Positions 9,437 to 20,382 of a stretch of 53,093 nucleotides of DNA are shown here, one piece after another. The stretch's first letter is position 1; every line of letters starts with the position of its first letter. Source of the DNA: Nemertoderma westbladi (lineage: Eukaryota > Xenacoelomorpha > Nemertodermatida > Nemertodermatidae); NCBI GenBank assembly GCA_032718475.1, contig JAUCBJ010005942.1, positions 1 through 53,093 on the forward strand, read 5' to 3'. Under the pieces are notes generated by a model. That model had not been told where the DNA came from, made no database searches, and worked only from the letters and a program-made list of their open reading frames with translations. The position numbers and the translations under genes are program-made.

Positions 9437-11938
9437 ATGATTACAAGGCGATCGATATTGCCTGATTCATACACTAAAAACCCATTAGTGGGGTTTAAAG
9501 GAAGTATGCGATGCAATAAATGCGGTGAGTGTGGGCATTCTCCTTTTGAATGTCCCAATTGTAAAAGCAGCATTGGTTGCTCAAAATGCAGAGATGACGG
9601 ACACCTTGACAAAGATTGCCCCATGGGTGTGGAGACATATGGAATTATTTGTATGAAGTGTGGTTTCAGTGACCATGCAGGGCGTGAATGTCAAAGTAAT
9701 TCAAGAAAAGTTGAAGAAAAATGCAACTTCTCAAGTGAAGGTGTCGACTTCAAGATTAATGAGATTACAGGTAGTACTGGTTGCTTCAAATGTGGAGTGA
9801 AGGGACATTTTGCTCGAGAATGTCCAAACTCCAAGCTTGGTATTGGTTTTGGTGCAAGCGATGCAACTACTAGTATTACTAATTCTTCTGGTCGCAGGAA
9901 ATGTGGTGAAGATGGGCATTTTGCTCGGGAATATCCAAGTCCTAGTAGTCCATCAAAGGGGAGCACTGCTTGCTTCAAATGTGGAGAGGAGGGGCATTTT
10001 GCTCGAGAATGTCCAAACTCCAAGCTTGGTAGTGGTTTTGGTGCAAGCGATGCAACTACTAGTATTTCTAATTCTTCTGGTCGCAGGAAATGTGGTGAAG
10101 ATGGGTATTTTGCTCGGGAATATCCAAGTCCTAGTGGTCCATCGAAGGGGAGCACTGGTTGCTTCAAATGTGGAGAGGTGGGGCATTTTGCTCGAGAATG
10201 TCCAAACTCCAAGCTTGGTAGTGGTTTTAGTGCAGGCGATGCAACTACTAGTATTACTAATTCTTCTTCTGGCTGCAGAAAGTGCAGTGAAGATGGGCAT
10301 TTTGCTTGGGAATGTCCAATTGCAGGCAGTCCGTCGAAGAGTGGCACTGGTTGCTTCAAATGTGGAGAGGAGGGCCATTTTTCTCGTGAATGTCCCAATG
10401 CTCCTGCATCATCAAAAGGTTGCTTCAAGTGCCAAGGTGATCATTTAGCCAGGGACTGTGAGATTCCTGATGATCCTAATAAACCGAAAGCAGTGACTTA
10501 TGTTCCTGAAGAAGTAGATGAAGCTGGTCTATTTCAAACTGGTGTTTCCATGGGGATTAATTTCGATAAATATTTCCACATCAATGTTGAAATCAATGGC
10601 GCAAATCCATTATCACCTATTGATACCTTTGATCAAGCACAACTTCTTGACACACTTAAATCGAATGTTAAAAAGGCAGGCTACTTGAAGCCAACCCCTG
10701 TCCAACGTTATGCTATACCAAATATTTTAAATCAAAGGGATATCATGGCCTGTGCTCAAACTGGAAGTGGGAAAACAGCTGCTTTCCTTCTGCCTATTTT
10801 AACAGGGATGATGCAAGATGGTCTTGTTTCAGGGAGTATGTCTGCAGTTCAGGAACCGCAAGCTCTTGTAATATCTCCCACGAGAGAATTGACCATTCAA
10901 ATTTACAATGAAGCTAAGAAATTCTCCCACTCAACAATCATTCGACCTTGTGTTGTTTATGGTGGAGTCAGTGTTGCACATCAGGTGTCTCAACTTCGAG
11001 GAGGTTGTAACTTATTGGTTGGAACGCCAGGTCGATTAAAACATTTTATCAAAGAAGGCCGTGTTAGTTTGGCTAAAGTGAAATACTTTGTCTTGGATGA
11101 AGCTGATAGAATGCTTGATATGGGTTTTATGGGAGACATCAAGGAGATAGTTACTAACCACAGTATGCCAACTAAAGGTGAACGCCTAACTCTCATGTTC
11201 AGTGCGACATTCCCTGTAGAAATCCAACAGGTTGCTACCGAATTCCTTCACAACTATTTGTTCCTCAAAGTTGGCAGAGTTGGGGGTGCCAATACTGATG
11301 TGAAACAAGTCATTGTTGAGGCTAGCACTCACAGTGCAAAGCAGGCTAAACTTATTGATATTCTTGTTAGATCTGATACAAATCGAGTTCTTGTTTTTGT
11401 TGAGAAGAAGCGGACCGCTGATTTCCTGGCTAGTGTTTTGTGCCAGAAGGATTTCCCCACTACCAGTATTCATGGAGACAGGGAACAGAGAGAGCGTGAA
11501 GAGGCTCTAGGTGAATTTAAGGCTGGGCAGAAACCAGTTTGCATTGCTACATCAGTGGCTGCTCGGGGTCTAGACATACCCAAAGTGGAGCATGTGGTAA
11601 ATTACGATTTGCCAAAGGAGATTGACCAATATGTACATCGTATTGGTCGAACTGGACGTGTTGGGAATCTAGGGACCGCAACTTCCTTCTTTAATGCTGA
11701 TGAAGATTCTGCTATGGTGAGAAGTTTAGTGGAGGTGTTAAAAAACGCCGATCAGGAGGTTCCAGACTTCCTGGAACGAGCGGCATACAGTGCTGTCGGT
11801 ACAACATCTGCGTTCAGTTCAGAGTCTAGGGATATTCGAAGAGGTGGAGGCAGTCGAATGACCAATGGATCCACCCAAGATGTGGGTGGATATGCAGGTG
11901 GGGGCATAGGTACTGAACCCGGAGATTCCTGGGACTAA
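9437..11938 (+). CDS. Vasa-like DEAD-box RNA helicase with CCHC zinc knuckles, intronless
   Basis: 833 residues from the ATG at 9437, the first ATG in the frame. The N-terminal 380 residues carry about eleven zinc-knuckle units. Intact CCHC examples are CNKCGECGHSPFEC (from C26) and CFKCGEEGHFAREC; two are degenerate. The helicase core is complete: Q motif with Q423, motif I AQTGSGKT (440-447), PTREL, TPGRL, DEAD (554-557), SAT (589-591), ARGLDIP, and HRIGRTGR (734-741). The protein ends in an acidic tail with a terminal tryptophan (GDSWD), as in Vasa. Vasa proteins unwind RNA in germline granules; zinc knuckles N-terminal to the core occur in many invertebrate Vasas. The single exon is unusual, since animal vasa genes normally have many introns, which raises the possibility of a retrocopy. 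All motifs are intact, so it could still be functional. PL10/DDX3 is less likely because it lacks knuckles. Confidence 0.88.
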   Translation: MITRRSILPDSYTKNPLVGFKGSMRCNKCGECGHSPFECPNCKSSIGCSKCRDDGHLDKDCPMGVETYGIICMKCGFSDHAGRECQSNSRKVEEKCNFSSEGVDFKINEITGSTGCFKCGVKGHFARECPNSKLGIGFGASDATTSITNSSGRRKCGEDGHFAREYPSPSSPSKGSTACFKCGEEGHFARECPNSKLGSGFGASDATTSISNSSGRRKCGEDGYFAREYPSPSGPSKGSTGCFKCGEVGHFARECPNSKLGSGFSAGDATTSITNSSSGCRKCSEDGHFAWECPIAGSPSKSGTGCFKCGEEGHFSRECPNAPASSKGCFKCQGDHLARDCEIPDDPNKPKAVTYVPEEVDEAGLFQTGVSMGINFDKYFHINVEINGANPLSPIDTFDQAQLLDTLKSNVKKAGYLKPTPVQRYAIPNILNQRDIMACAQTGSGKTAAFLLPILTGMMQDGLVSGSMSAVQEPQALVISPTRELTIQIYNEAKKFSHSTIIRPCVVYGGVSVAHQVSQLRGGCNLLVGTPGRLKHFIKEGRVSLAKVKYFVLDEADRMLDMGFMGDIKEIVTNHSMPTKGERLTLMFSATFPVEIQQVATEFLHNYLFLKVGRVGGANTDVKQVIVEASTHSAKQAKLIDILVRSDTNRVLVFVEKKRTADFLASVLCQKDFPTTSIHGDREQREREEALGEFKAGQKPVCIATSVAARGLDIPKVEHVVNYDLPKEIDQYVHRIGRTGRVGNLGTATSFFNADEDSAMVRSLVEVLKNADQEVPDFLERAAYSAVGTTSAFSSESRDIRRGGGSRMTNGSTQDVGGYAGGGIGTEPGDSWD
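9770..10400 (+). repeat. Internal 189-bp tandem repeat in the zinc-knuckle region
   Basis: The segment starting at the TGCTTCAAATGTGGAG words (about 9780, 9969, 10158, 10350) recurs every 189-192 bases, i.e. 63-64 residues. Each unit has one intact knuckle (CFKCG..GHFAREC), a Ser/Thr-rich linker and a second knuckle. In the first two units the second knuckle reads RRKCGEDG-FAREYP, losing two cysteines; in the third it is intact (CRKCSEDGHFAWEC). Confidence 0.9.
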
Positions 11939-12777
11939 ACAAAGGGTAATCTCAAGGAATGGGGTTGATTCTGAAGTTTTATACTGAACTGACTGTTTGG
12001 ATTAATCAGCTGAACAAATTTGACTTAGTCATTAGTTGCCTGCTACTCTGTGTATGTACGCGAGTATTCTAAAAAATGGATTGTATTGAAACTGTCTGGA
12101 AGACCGTGGAACTGATGTGTGGGTTTCATACCCGCTCTTATTGTAATTATAAATTTTACTGGAAACATTTCATAGTGTCAGTACTTACTCATCTGACTCC
12201 CTTAATAGTCCGGCAGATATATGCTGTTTTTTCACTAAACCTGGCATGGGAGGTAATTTTGGTCTCAGGAAATTATTATGATCAATAATCCGACTGACGG
12301 CCTAGCTTGCATCATTGAGGATTTTGTTTAAATATAAATTTTAAAATTTGTCCCCAGGAACGGTTAAGATAATTCATCCGATTGCTTCCATATATATTTT
12401 AGTAATAAATTTACTGTTGAAAGTAAACAAATAGTACATTACGATTAAACTCACATCACCGGAATCCCCATCTTATGACGCACTTTTATGACAATTTTCA
12501 TTTCAGTCACACCTCACATACTTTTGCTGGAGATGATTATTAGATTATTAGTATTATGGTTAGTTTTTGGCTGTAAGTTGAAATTAATACAACTATTGCA
12601 ATTTTGGTAAAGTTTTTTAAAAATATTCACCTACAACCAGGAATTTAAAATGGAAGATGATGCGCAATGATTCTTCAATTAATTTTTAAAATTATTTAAA
12701 CTTTACAAAATTTTAATAACGTTACGATATAGCACATTTTATAACTTGATACCGGGGCTGCTCCCATTTGAATAACA
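11939..12777. other. 3' flank of the helicase gene
   Basis: No second gene. A candidate polyadenylation signal AATAAA lies at 12404-12409. No poly(A) tract, which a young retrocopy would carry, is visible after the stop codon. Confidence 0.5.
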
Positions 12778-12872
12778 ATGAGTAAAAACGTTCCGGAACA
12801 AAAAAAAACGTTCTGGAACAACTGCGTAAAAACGTTCTGGAACAACTGCGTAAAAACGTTCTGGAACACCCA
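12778..12872. repeat. 24-bp tandem repeat, about 3-4 copies
   Basis: AAAAACGTTCTGGAACAACT-type units repeated in tandem; the first copy is shortened and has an A run. Confidence 0.75.
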
Positions 12873-13325
12873 CCCCTGGGGGACCGAAAATCGTATTGAT
12901 TTTGCATATAAAGTCGATCCCGTGTAGAATGTGGTAACTTTTAGGAAAATCCTCAATGAACCTCACTGGTGTAATGCAATATCTGCCGGACTATATATAA
13001 TTAATGTAACGAAATGAAAGCGATATGGTGAAATTTCATTTGTTATCAGTGATTCCAGAACCTGAGAGATGGGCGTGCAGTGGATTTTTAGAGGGATTTT
13101 GTGGGCCTTTCCATATTTTGTTATCTCTGCTATGTAAATAAATGGGTGTGTAATTGTAGTATATCCAGAAGTGAATATATAATTATATATACCTCAGAAA
13201 TAGTTATGAACAATGCATGTATAAGGTGATATTATTAATCTAATGACAATGCTGATAAGGTGTCTGTCTATACGTCTGATAGGTTACTAAATATTTTCTA
13301 TTAGTCAGAACCAACAGCATTTATC
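12873..13325. other. Intergenic, nothing recognised
   Basis: AT-rich, no frame or repeat of note. Confidence 0.5.
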
Positions 13326-14675
13326 ATATAATACGATAAACCATGTATGTACGTACATGTACCATCGTATGTACATGTACCATAAACCATGTATGTACGC
13401 ACATGTACCATCGTATGTACATGTACCATAAACCATGTATGTACGGGTACGCACATGTACCATTGTATGTACATGTACCATAAACCATGTATGTACGTAC
13501 ATGTAGTACCATAAACCATGTATGTACGCACATGTACCATTGTATATACATGTACCATAAACCATGTATATAATATGTACGCACATGTACAATTGTATAT
13601 ACATGTACCATAAACCATGTATGTACGCACATGTACAATTGTATATACATGTACCATACACCATGTATGTACGCACATGTACCATTGTATATACATGTAC
13701 CATAAACCATGTATATATGTACGCATATGTACAATTGTATATACATGTACCATAAACCATGTATGTACGTACGTACATGTACCATAAACCATGTATGTAC
13801 GCACATGTACCATTGTATATACATGTACCATAAACCATGTATATATGTACGCACATGTACAATTGTATATACATGTACCATAAACCATGTATGTACGTAC
13901 GTACATGTACCATAAACCATGTATGTACGCACATGTACAATTGTATATACATGTACCATACACCATGTATGTACGCACATGTACCATTGTATATACATGT
14001 ACCATAAACCATGTATATATGTACGCACATGTACAATTGTATATACATGTACCATAAACCATGTATGTACGTACGTACATGTACCATAAACCATGTATGT
14101 ACGCACATGTACCATTGTATATACATGTACCATAAACCATGTATGTACGTACGTACATGTACCATAAACCATGTATGTACGCACATGTACATTTGTATAT
14201 ACATGTACCATAAACCATGTATGTACGCACATATACCATTGTATATACATGTACCATAAATCATGTATGTACGTACGTACCGTACATGTACCATAAACCA
14301 TGTATGTACGTACGTACATGTACCATAAACCATGTATATACGCACATGTACATTTGTATATACATGTACCATAAACCATGTATGTACGCACATGTACCAT
14401 TGTATATACATGTACCATAAACCATGTATGTACGTACGTACATGTACCATAAACCATGTATGTACGCACATGTACCATTGTATATACATGTACCATAAAC
14501 CATGTATGTACGTACGTACATGTACCATAAACCATGTATGTACGCATATGTTCATTTGTATATACATGTACCATAAACCATGTATGTACGCACATGTACC
14601 ATTGTAGTATATACATGTACCATACACCATGTATGTACGCACATGTACCATTGTAGTATATACATGTACCATGAC
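13326..14675. repeat. CATGTAC-type satellite (46-48 and 32-bp units)
   Basis: About 1.35 kb alternating between a ~46-bp unit (ACCATAAACCATGTATGTAC, GCACATGTACCATTGTATAT, ACATGT) and a ~32-bp unit with GTACGTACGTACATGT. It is rich in self-complementary words (CATG, GTAC, ACATGT) and alternating purine-pyrimidine runs. Several hundred-codon minus-strand frames stay open through it; they are repeat artefacts. Confidence 0.93.
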
Positions 14676-14785
14676 ATGCACAACTCGAATATTATCTATA
14701 TTGGTTAGGGTGGTATGGTGGCCAAGTTATTGCACTCATATCGCTCCGAATTGTTAAAGTAGATTGATTAGTATGTAGTTTTAGC

Positions 14786-15012
14786 CTTAGCATGATGTTT
14801 ACGAGTTTGGGCGAATCCAATGCAGAAGTAGTGTTAGCATGGTGTTTACGAGTTTGGGCGAATCCAATGCAGAAGTAGTGTTAGCATGATGTTTACGAGT
14901 TTGGGCGAATCCAATGCAGAAGTAGTGTTAGCATGATGTTTACGAGTTTGGGTGAATCCAATGCAGAAGTATAGTGTTAGCATGATGTTTACGAGTTTGG
15001 GCGAATCCAATT
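14786..15012. repeat. 47-bp tandem repeat, five copies
   Basis: GCATGATGTTTACGAGTTTG starts at 14790, 14837, 14884, 14931 and about 14980. The copies are nearly identical; the last is cut short. Confidence 0.9.
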
Positions 15013-16099
15013 ATTATTGTTTTTTTTATGTAAAATTGTTTTGTAAAGCGGTTTTATAACATTACCTTGGTCTGCAAAATAGAAAAGAATCCAAATGTTA
15101 ATTTCAAGATTCGATTTTTTTGTAGTCTCTAATGTGCTTTGATTTGCCTCAATTGAATTAATTGCGTGCAATAAATACAACCTATGCATATTATGTTTTA
15201 TATTCCTAAAGTGCCTACCACCATACATTTTGTTATAGTATTAGTTTAAATGTGAATTATATTTTTGTTCCTTTTTTTGGTGTAATATTGTTACGGTGCA
15301 ATTTAATTTTTAATAAACCTGTAGATTCTGATTTTTAGTTAAAAAAAGATTTCAAATGTTTAAAAAATTATTATCCTCTAATCGCGTTCTTGATTACTGG
15401 AAGAATTTACTATTAGGATTCAGACCTGTATGGAGGGGTGGGGGGGGGGGGGGGGGCGTAAATACCATATCAGTTAATTAATATCCCACATCAACGTCAT
15501 ATTATCAATTAAGGGAAAGGAGCAGGTTACAGTGGCACGTTATTATAACGAAAAGAACTGGTTACAGTTAAGTTTTGCTAATTAACATACTGTATTTGTG
15601 TTTTGTGTTCAGTATTTTGATAATGTGCTAGGCCTACACTTCGCTAGTTATTTTGGTGATCAGATGTACAGGACTAGTGCAGTACAACGTGGGTTGTAAT
15701 GAATATGAGTCTGTGTTGACTATACTCCCATTAACGAGTATTGTTTTGGCTACTCGTAAACCACATGGTTTAGTATAATGGACGATATAGGCCTACTTTT
15801 GTGTAGTACTGATAGTGATAATGGAATGTTGTAAGGTATATATTTGGTGACCAGTTTATACAGGACGAACGCAATGAGTTTTGCAGTGGATACGAGTATC
15901 CATCTGCCATAAATAAGCAGTTACTCGCACAGTTTCGAGACATGGCATATATATTATTGTCGTCAGTTTGCGTTTAATATAAAAATTTTGAGACAAAACA
16001 GGATGAGCGCAACGAGGCCAATGAAGGGCACGAGTATTGTAAAACTAAATATGTCATACTTAACTCAAATAGTCAGTAGAGTCAATCATTGATAAAATT
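15013..16099. other. Intergenic with G17 tract
   Basis: No gene recognised. A run of 17 G lies at 15440-15456. Confidence 0.5.
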
Positions 16100-16440
16100 A
16101 AACCAAACTTGGTACGTATGCAGTCTGGTGCTGCGCAAATGCCCATCGAACGTGTATTTGCTTACGCTGCACGCCATTTATTATATTCAATAAATACACC
16201 ACATTCTAGAACATTTTGATTATGTATGAATACCCATGTACTAATATTATTTTATATGCATTCAATTGTTGCCCAGCTACTTATGAGATAAAACAAAATG
16301 TTCCAGAATATGGTACATTTATTAAATAGAATGAATGGCCTACAGCGGAAACAAATACAATACTTGGAACTTTCGAATTAAAAATTAAATGAAAAAAAAT
16401 GCCAATATCTCAGCTATTTCCCAACCAAATTCAAATGTGT
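16100..16440. mobile_element. Decayed foldback element plus MITE right end
   Basis: 16169-16213 (GCCATTTATTATATTCAATA...) is the reverse complement, with few changes, of 16300-16350 (...ATTTATTAAATAGAATGAATGGC). The same arms occur in the foldback at 23895-25365. At about 16124-16158, GGTGCTGCGCAAATGCCCAT resembles the right terminus of the GTGGGG MITE family. The rest of the MITE is missing. Confidence 0.6.
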
Positions 16441-16608
16441 TTTATCAACTACAGTAAGCACTACTGTAACTAACTAACTAACCAAAGGCAACAAGGAAAG
16501 TCAATAACATTGGTTACAGTTAAATTTTGGGATTAATTTTGATTGCAGCCCCCACCCCCGTAATTTAGTGCGACCGGGATATCGCTGGTAACATAGAAAC
16601 AAAGTCGT

Positions 16609-16998
16609 CAGGGCCGGATTAAGCCTTTGCGGGCCCCTCCAATCCACCACCCCCACCCCCCCCCCCCCCCCCCGCGCTTTCCCTCGCTTACCCATGCAAA
16701 TTTAATTAATTTGACAATACTAAAGTTATAACTTTTGATATAAAAAATGACTTGAGAATATTAAATTAGACTTAGATTATGACTTAGATTAGGGTTGGTT
16801 ACTAACCCCAACCTCCAACTCCAATCGTGACATTCCCGGGTTGACTGTTTGTTTAATTTTTGCTGTTGAATCTTTCATTTTCGGAATGTTCATTAATATT
16901 ATTTCACATCACTAACAATAATAAAATTTATCTGGGCCCCCATTTTCTACCGGGCCCTAGGCTCAAGCCTCACAAGCCTATTGTGTAATACGGCACTG
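16609..16998. mobile_element. hAT-type MITE with perfect 8-bp target duplication
   Basis: The left end CAGGGCCGGATTA and the right end (reverse complement CAGTGCCGTATTA) form imperfect terminal inverted repeats. AAAGTCGT flanks both ends exactly (16601-16608 and 16999-17006). An 8-bp duplication and CAG-type ends are typical of hAT elements. At 390 bp it has no coding capacity. It contains a C18 tract (16656-16673). Confidence 0.85.
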
Positions 16999-17006
16999 AA
17001 AGTCGT

Positions 17007-18849
17007 AGGAGTACCATAGATGCAAAAATCGATTAAACTTTGTCTGATTTTCCGTTTTCGAACAATATTAGACCGAGGAACACTAAGTTCCCTATAGTGA
17101 ATGTGAATTGGTAGGTAACTGTAAGCTACTGCTACTCGTGGATAAATAGAAAAATTGATTCTTTTGTCTGTCAATGTGGACAAAGTGAACGCAGGTGTCC
17201 ACGCACCATTGACGAATTACAGGAGGCCTACACTACCGGCAGTGTAGTAGGCCTGTCTACTCTCTAAACGGAACCCAATACAATTCTAACACACAATAAT
17301 TTATGATGGCCAAATGTAAATAAGATATATTTAAATGAATTTAATAAATTTAAGCCTTTCCATTTCTTAAATACTCAATATCACTTCCTTTACTTTTTAT
17401 TATGTTTGTATGTAAAACACTTCACACTTCATGATATTTATTACGTAACTAGAGAGCCTCTACATAAAACCAGTACATGGTAAGGGGCCTACTGTACAAG
17501 TAACTACATAAACCAATATTGGATATTGAGTTCCGTTTAGGAGTATGTACTGTACGCCTTGCAGACACTAAAGTTGCAATAACTTTTGAGTGTGTCAATG
17601 GATTTTGCTCAAATTACTTGCAAACCTTTTCTACGTCGACGCTCTTTCAACCCATGTAATAAAATTTATAAAATTCTACCAAAAATATTTTAATTGACTT
17701 TTTTCGCCGTGAAAAAAAATAAAATCAATGCAATCCTATGGGTTACTTTTGTTCCCTATGGAAAAAGTGAAACTTTTTCTCCCTATTTTGTGGTAAAATT
17801 TTTTTAAGAAAAAAAAGTATTTTATTTATTGTACTTAGGCCCCATACGAGGTTTTAATGTTAAAACATGCTTATTATTATTATAATTAGGGCCTACTGTA
17901 CTGTATTAAAATAAATTGTTTAATAAATAATTTTGTCGATATTACACCGCAGTCGCACCGCAGTTATTCTTCGTCCTTATGGGGGTTCGTAGAAATGGAA
18001 AGTTGTTGTTGCAACGATTCTAAATATGTAAACTAGAAAGCCAGCAAGCTGGCTGGAAGGAGCCCGGGGGAAGAATCCTAGCCAAGACTATTACAAATGA
18101 ACTATGTCAGTCAGCTGTAGGCCTAGTAAGTAGGCCTAAACTAAACAATTGTCTAAACTGTAAGGCGTGAGGCTAGCTGACTTTGTGGATCGTCCCACAT
18201 AATAAAAAATTAAACTTTGCTACTACTAACAAAAATATAATATGAAGCAAATAATTTCATTATCAAGCACGTTTACAAGATATAAGATTACCGAATATTT
18301 ATGAAAAAATGCCCGTGATGCACAACCAGGACACCGAGCGAGTGATGACCCTGAACCCACCCTAGAACCACCCTATATTATAAATGCAGACTCCATTTCC
18401 ATACGAATATTACAACACCGGCTGCTAAGGCAATCAACCAATGCTGCATTATAGAACAAAACTAACAATAGAAAGGGGTAGCTATAGTTACTAAAACTAA
18501 AACACAAACAAAGCGCAAATATCCTAGCTGTTCCACATTAGTGTCAGTAGTTCTAGTAAGATAATAATAGTGATACAGTTTCATTCAATTTTTGAATTAA
18601 TACAAATTATATAATATATTATAGAGCTAATGTATACTGTAAAGAAAAACTCAACTAATATTATGAAAATTGAAGGTCTAAACAATATGAAACAAAATAA
18701 TACATTATCAAAGACAAATTAAATTTTAGCATCACAACAACTATATCCAAAAAATTTAACAAAACCGCAAATCAGTCAAAGTGAAAAGAGGGGACAGTAC
18801 CCCCTTCAACCCCCCTTTCAATCAGCACCCCGTCCCAAAAGCAACTACA
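17007..18849. other. Intergenic, nothing recognised
   Basis: AT-rich; no coding frame or repeat family that I can support. Confidence 0.5.
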
Positions 18850-19527
18850 ACTACTAGGATCGGCATGCTGCATTGCAGCTGCATTTTTAAGAATGCTGTG
18901 CCGCTTAACGACAAAATTGCACCGCCACAACTTCCTATCATCCATGACATTTGCTAGATCATCCGCATCTTCAAGGCCAGTGTCCTTTAAGATGCGTCTC
19001 AAGAAAGTCATGGGCTGTCCACCATGCTTATTCACTCCATGAGGCTGCCAAAGTACAAGATTATGAACTGGCTGGTCCTCACGGCGAAAGCAATGTCCTG
19101 CAAAGCTGAGGCGATTTTGTTCTAGTGTCAAGCTTGGGGGAACCAATGAGACACCTCCAATGTTATATAGTGTCTGGTTGGAGATGTGTGCATTGTACTT
19201 GACACAATGAACCAGGCGTAGCATTCTTGTGAATGTGCCATCTAGGGATTTGGTGTCCTCAGCTGTTAGAGCCCAGCATGTACTCCCATAGAGGAGTACT
19301 GAAACTACTGCTGCTCTAAATAATCGGACATTAAGTTTCCGATTAATTCTCGGTGACTTCCAAATCCTGGAAAGCCTATTCAAGGCTGCCCATGCCTTTC
19401 CCTTACATATTCGAAGGTCCTCACCTGACTTCCGGATCCATGATCCCAGGTAACAGAAGTCATCCACATGCTCAAGCATACTATCTTTTGAGCTTATGCT
19501 CATCCGCTCAGAGACTTACTGAGGACT
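18850..19527 (-). pseudogene. LINE 3' half (reverse-transcriptase C-terminal region), copy A
   Basis: The minus strand reads from GTCCTCAG-AAGTCTCTGA through a ~210-residue C-terminal region ([65 protein letters not shown]) to the 3' tail ending in CTACTA on this strand. It is 5'-truncated: the catalytic RT domain is missing. At its upstream edge it runs directly into copy B in the opposite orientation. Confidence 0.85.
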
Positions 19528-20382
19528 CCAGAAGTCGAGGAAATCCTGCCAAGTACCTAACTGATCTAGACTTTGCTGATGACTTAGGAGTACTCTCAGA
19601 ATCACTAGAGGGCGCCCAACGGCTCCTCAGCTCATTAGAACATGCTGCTTCTAGTGTTGGTCTTTTTATTAACTCCACAGAAAGACCAAAATTTTGACAG
19701 TTAACTTTGAAAGTCCTCAGCAAGTCTCTGATCGGATGAGCATAAGCTCAAAAGATGGTATGCTTGAGCATGTGGATGACTTCTGTTACCTGGGATCATA
19801 GATCCGGAAGTCAGGTGAGGACCTTCGAATGCGTAAGGGAAAGGCATGGGCAGCCTTGAATAGGCTTTCCAGGATTTGGAAGTCACCGAGAATTAATCGG
19901 AAACTTAAGGTCCGGTTATTTAGAGCAGCAGTAGTTCCAGTACTCATCTATGGGAGTCCATGCTGGGCTCTAACTGCTGAGGACACCAAATCTCTGGATG
20001 GCACGTTCACAAGAATGCTACGCCGGGTTCATTGTGTCAAGTCCAATGCACACATCTCCAACCAGACACTATATAACATTGGAGGTGTCTCTTTGGTTCC
20101 CCCAAGCTTGACACTAGAACAAAATCGCCTCCGCTTTGCAGGACATTGCTTTCGCCGTGAGGACCAGCCAGTGCATAATCTTGTACTTTGGCAGCCTCAT
20201 AAAAGTGAATAAGCATGGCGGACAGCCCATGACTTTCTTAAAGGACACTGGCCTTGAAGATGCGGATGATCTAGCAAATGTCATGGATGATAGGGAGTTG
20301 TGGCGGTGCAATTTTGTCGATAAGCCGGCACAGCATTCTTAAAAATGCAGCTGCAATGCAGCATGCCGATCCTAGTAGTAGT
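19526..20382 (+). pseudogene. LINE late RT plus 3' half, copy B
   Basis: The plus strand starts inside the RT ([20 protein letters not shown], containing the FADD catalytic box) and continues to the 3' tail (TAGTAGTAGT). It is broken: a TAG replaces the Trp codon of GSWI at about 19799, and near the end a change at the LWQPHG site introduces a stop (HKSE*). From about 20070 on it is almost identical to the 3' halves of the next two units. Confidence 0.85.

Noticed and set aside
13301-14681. Minus-strand frames of 318-458 residues
   Set aside because: Translation of the CATGTAC satellite in three frames; no signs of a gene.
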